Of a stretch of 64,000 bases of DNA, positions 60,283 through 64,000 are shown piece by piece. The stretch comes from Neckera pumila (lineage: Eukaryota; Streptophyta; Bryopsida; Hypnales; Neckeraceae). The notes beneath the pieces are model-generated. The model did no database searches and was not told where the DNA came from. It was given only the letters and a program-made list of their open reading frames with translations. Within the stretch, counting starts at the first letter, position 1. Each line of letters opens with the position of its first letter. The position numbers were made by a program, and so were the translations under genes. The stretch covers positions 1,800,501-1,864,500 of the forward strand of contig OZ018409.1 in assembly GCA_963969595.1 (NCBI GenBank), written 5' to 3'.

Positions 60283-61600
60283 CTTCTGAGTTCAAGGAAA
60301 GAAAGAAAAAACACGCTTGACAATTTATTTCTCAGTCTGCACCCTTCCGCTATACTGTCACATGAACTCAAGCAATTCATTTTTTGAATCAGGTAAATTC
60401 ACTTAATTCTCCGAGTTAAAAAGCATTGATACTGGTGAAAAACGGGGTGGTGTAAAATATACAAGTGAAGTAATCGAAGCATCAAGTTCTCTTGCTACTT
60501 TACAGCATCAAGCATCACCTCGCACACCAAGTAAGCCGAGTGCGAACATTCTCTCAACCTACTTTACAGTATGAAACACCTTTTCGCACACCTAGTAAAC
60601 CGATTCACATCGCAAACATCTCCAAATCCATGCCCTGAATCATGTTCCAAATAGAAGCACTCGGTGGAATAGGCGGCGAAACCACAACCCACCCCAACCC
60701 ACCACCAAAAAGTTTACCGTCTTAAAGCTCCTCCGTCAGAATGACCCAAAAACATACAAATCTAAGTCTGCGCAAGCACCCAAGCTAGACCGGGGCATGC
60801 AAGTGATGCAAATCCTACCTCCACGTTTGTCAGATGAACCCTTTCGGTCCGCCATTCACCTCCACTGCACCATTCTCGGCATCTCTACACAACTTCCACT
60901 AAGGTTAGAGGCTCCTAAACATGTTTCCTCACTACTGAAGACACAAAAGATAGAAGCGCAAGCAGATGGAAAGGAATGGCTGAACGCTGCCAAACACAAC
61001 AGAGTTTCTGCGTTGAAGAGATTACCTAACGTGTAGGACGACGAGTCCAAGCTTCTGTGGTCACAAAGACAAGCATCCTTATCGAACCATTCTGCTGGAG
61101 AAGGACGGACCTGTGGCCGTGAATAATGGACCCATGACCCATGACCGTTGTCTTTTTTCAGATTGGAACTGAAGGTGGAGTTCACGAAACACAAAAATTG
61201 TGTCACCCTTTCAGCTAGGGCCCAGCAGAGTAAATTTGGGGTTTCTGATGGTTAATGTAAAAAATAGCCCCCTATATTTGAGCCGTGTTTAGAAATACTT
61301 ACTAGCCCCCTAGCTAATTTGGGGCCTCTGATTGCAAATATAAATTCGAATTTTGCAAAAAAAGAAATTTGTGACAAAAAAAAAGTTCGTGCATTTTACC
61401 TAAGGTTAATTTGGTCCGCAGGACCCACAAAAGATGGCATGATTTATTGTGTTCTATAGTTCACAGTCTGAGCATCCAACTGAGCATCTCAGCTTATTGA
61501 ATTGGTTTGAACAAGAGCTGGAGTGGATTTGCCTTTGGTTTTAGGGATCTGGAATCAAACTGCTATTTCCGTTCGTTTGTTATATAAATTTCAAATTTTA
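60283..61600. other. Intergenic, no gene recognised
   Basis: Somewhat less AT-rich than its surroundings. Short opposed frames at 60,797-61,206 overlap one another and show no motif. May include the promoter of the 59,722-60,282 frame. Confidence 0.4.
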
Positions 61601-62130
61601 GGCAGACACCCTCAAAAATTTAGGTTGGACAGTCAGAGAAATGACAATATAACATTCAACTGGTATATCCATGTGCCATTGCCTTAGTATAATAGATAAA
61701 TATAAAAGTAATTTTCTATGTTTTGAATTCATAAAAACTTTGAAATTCAATATATTTTCCACCATGGACTGAATGCCTAAAAAACAAAGTTCATGTACCC
61801 CTCCTTGCAAAGAGCTTTCTAAAGGTACCAAGAATACAACCAATGGAGCATGATTTTGCAGGTCTCACCATGACAAACAAAACAAAACCACAAAATTACC
61901 TAATTTAATGTAGATAATATAGTATGCCTTGGGCCATTTCCCTAGTTCTAATAAAACTAGAATAAAAATATTTTTAAATTTTTAAATTCATAAAAACTTT
62001 AAAATTCACTATCACTTTCTTCTGCTATGTTCAAATTGGAACGCCACGAAACAAAGTTTGTACACCCTTCCTTGCAAAGAGCTTTCTAATGGTGTCAAGA
62101 ACACAATTGGGGGATGCACGATTTTGGTGA
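61600..62130 (-). repeat. Diverged relatives of the 46,356 repeat
   Basis: Two blocks (about 61,690-61,880 and 61,975-62,115) each read AATTTTTA/CTATG...TTCATAAAAACTTT..AAATTCA then CAAAGTT.(A/G)T.(T/C)ACCC(C/T)TCCTTGCAAAGAGCTTTC. This is the reverse complement of the middle of the repeats at 46,440-46,560 and 63,680-63,800. Confidence 0.55.
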
Positions 62131-62206
62131 TCTTACCATTACCATTATCTAACACTTAGAAAATTGATAGAAACGAAACAAGATATAATAGTATGAAGAC
62201 TAGTCA

Positions 62207-63125
62207 TTGACCCCTAAAGGACATAACACCATTTTGGGGCAACATAACAATTTTGGGCAGCTCACTACAAATGGAATTTTTATTTTATTTTCTATGAAAT
62301 TGCCACATACCTTGTGCCCAAGGGGTAGCTTTAAGGCCCAACAATTTTCCTAACTTTTGATGCCAAGGCTAAAAAATGAATGTATGATGGATAATTTTCA
62401 TTAATCTTCGGGCAATTCAAAAAATTCTTAAAATTTCACTTTTCCAGGAAAAAAAAATTGAAATTGATTTTTAGATTTATATATACGTGAACAACTTTGA
62501 ATCATTCCATTTTGATCAATGTGTCAAAAGTTTTGAGGATTTTTTGTTTGCTGGCAGTTGTAGATTCTCTACTTTAAAAGAAATTTTGAAGTCCTTTATT
62601 TAACTCAATTCTCATTATTTTGGAAAAAATAAAAATTGGATGTAGACTGTTTATTATAACACTACAACCATCGGGATTAGCATTTTTCTATTCTATAACT
62701 ACATTCTTGACAATTTAGTATTCTGAATCATTTTCTATTTGTTTTTACTTTCAACCTTTTTTCTATATGTTCTACAATTTCAAATGATCTTTCAAGCATA
62801 TAGCCAACTTGCCTTCAAAAATGAATCCAAAAGATAACCACCATTTTGGGCATTTTTTGTACAAATACAACCTTGAGAAGTACAGTTGCTTGATTCATTT
62901 GTTGGTACAAAAAAGGGATTTTTGACTATTCAAATACTAATATCTTAAAATCCATAAGGTGGAAATTTCAAAAAAAATTCTACATCTTTTCAAACCAATG
63001 TACTACAAGATCCTATAGTTATATGTGTCCAATAAATGTTTTTTCCCTAAAATTTGGTATTTGTACTAGAAATGACAAATTTGGAGCGGTTTGGGTGAAA
63101 ACATAGTCAAAACCTTTAGAGATAA
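62207..63125 (+). mobile_element. TTAA-family element, decayed
   Basis: Left TTGACCCCTAAAGGACA; right CCTTTAGAGATAAC. The interior is close to 32,898-33,823 and to the fragment at 59,108. Confidence 0.65.
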
Positions 63126-63597
63126 CAAGGGCTAGTTTGGAATGAAATTAACCAAAATTCATCCAATTTTGGGTCAAAAAGGAACTTCAAACTTTAGTCA
63201 CGAATTGCATCCAAATTCCAAATGAAAAAGTCAATTTGAACAAGCTAGCTACAAGAATTTGATCAATAAAATTTTCTAAGGCAAATTAGAAAGAAAACTT
63301 CATTTGCCTATAATTACTGCTGGATATATTCAAATATAAAGAGTTTTTACCATTCAGAAAAGAATATAAATACTCTATAGTATCATCTTATTCAAAATAT
63401 GAAGGTAGAAACTTCACTGGAGAGGTCCAAAGTTTTGGCCTAGATTGGCTTGAATACTCACAAATCCTAAATTTTTACGATTTCTATCCATTTTAGTAGA
63501 ATTTGGAACGACTAGGAATTTTTATTGGAAGATACTTGTTCATTGTCAGGAAGACCAATTGGACAAAGCTTACAAACCAAACCATAAGATTTCATAT

Positions 63598-63850
63598 CCA
63601 TACCTTAAGTTAGTTAGTTTGTTTTGTTTTGTTTATTTGTTGCATTGAAATCTCTTAGACCGTACATCTTCTTGTAGAGTTATTGGTATCATTGGAAAAC
63701 TTTTGGTGAGGAAGGGTGCACAGACTTTGTTTCATGGCATTTGGACCTTTAGTGTGAAAGTTATGGAATTTTGTTATAGTATTCAGAAAATAAAAAATAA
63801 AAAATTACTTTTACATTTATTTTGGTTGTAGCAACATCATAGGACACAAT
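63598..63850 (+). repeat. Relative of the 46,356 insertion
   Basis: Begins ATACCTTAAGTTAGTTAG, then a TTTTG run, a block with GGAAAACTTTTGGTGAGGA and GGGTGCACAGACTTTGTTTCATGG, and ends GTAGCAACATCATAGGACAC. Lacks the tandem 62-nt units. Confidence 0.6.
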
Positions 63851-63852
63851 GG

Positions 63853-64000
63853 TTAACCCTTGAAAATCTAAGGTCTTTTTCCAATCAAAAAACCACTCAA
63901 AACAACCATTTCTTTTGCAAAGAGCAAAAAACTTTAAAAATCATTCTTTTACATTTGTAATAGCAAAATCATGTATTACACTAGTATAAGAAAACATGGA
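63853..64000 (-). mobile_element. TTAA-family element cut by window edge
   Basis: TTAACCCTTGAAAATCTAAGGTC followed by AAACCACTCAAAACAACCATTTCT is the inverted-orientation start seen at 21,511. The rest lies outside the window. Confidence 0.6.

Overview
The window looks like nuclear DNA of a land plant. It is AT-rich and gene-poor, holds canonical GT-AG introns in a relic of the plastid-type ispG/HDS gene, and is crowded with plant-style DNA transposons (hAT, PIF/Harbinger-like and TTAA-flanked elements). A decayed DUF7869-type gene at the left edge, a kind I associate mainly with mosses, liverworts and ferns, hints at a seed-free plant, but I cannot name the species. I saw no rRNA, intact tRNA, LTR retrotransposon or CRISPR array.

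The window is organised around tandem duplication. Unit A (about 2,577-23,895) and unit B (about 26,796-52,251) are long direct copies, usually differing by about 1-3% by eye. A third partial copy C (about 52,855-56,450) and a short fourth fragment (about 56,490-57,158) follow. Each copy carries one member of a small gene family, here called G1 to G5: G1 at 11,016, G3 at 36,854, G4 at 54,866 and the broken G5 at 56,674. A more diverged member, G2 (26,460), lies between A and B. These intronless genes encode 113-residue proteins with two copies of an H-x-C-x4-C-x2-C motif. They have conserved TATA boxes and upstream ACGT elements. I do not recognise the family; it is the best candidate for something undescribed here.

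Comparing A with B gives a before/after view of transposition. B alone carries a 3.75-kb hAT element with an 8-bp target duplication, a 212-bp hAT-like MITE, one Harbinger-like MITE and a TTAA-flanked element. A alone carries a shorter hAT derivative and a different insertion of the same Harbinger-like family. Older TTAA-flanked and CATTA-ended elements are shared by both copies. There is also a 0.4-kb segment in opposite orientation, a roughly 2.6-kb stretch without visible differences that suggests gene conversion, and a distal upstream block present 0, 1 and 2 times in front of G1, G3 and G4.

The flanks are unique sequence. The left edge (1-1,845) holds the DUF7869 pseudogene. The right part (57,159-64,000) holds GGATGAA-type repeats, an ispG relic of four exons, an intact but unrecognised 186-residue reading frame, and more TTAA-family repeats. 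Most in-frame stops in the decayed genes are TAG, which fits decay of methylated CAG codons in silenced plant DNA.
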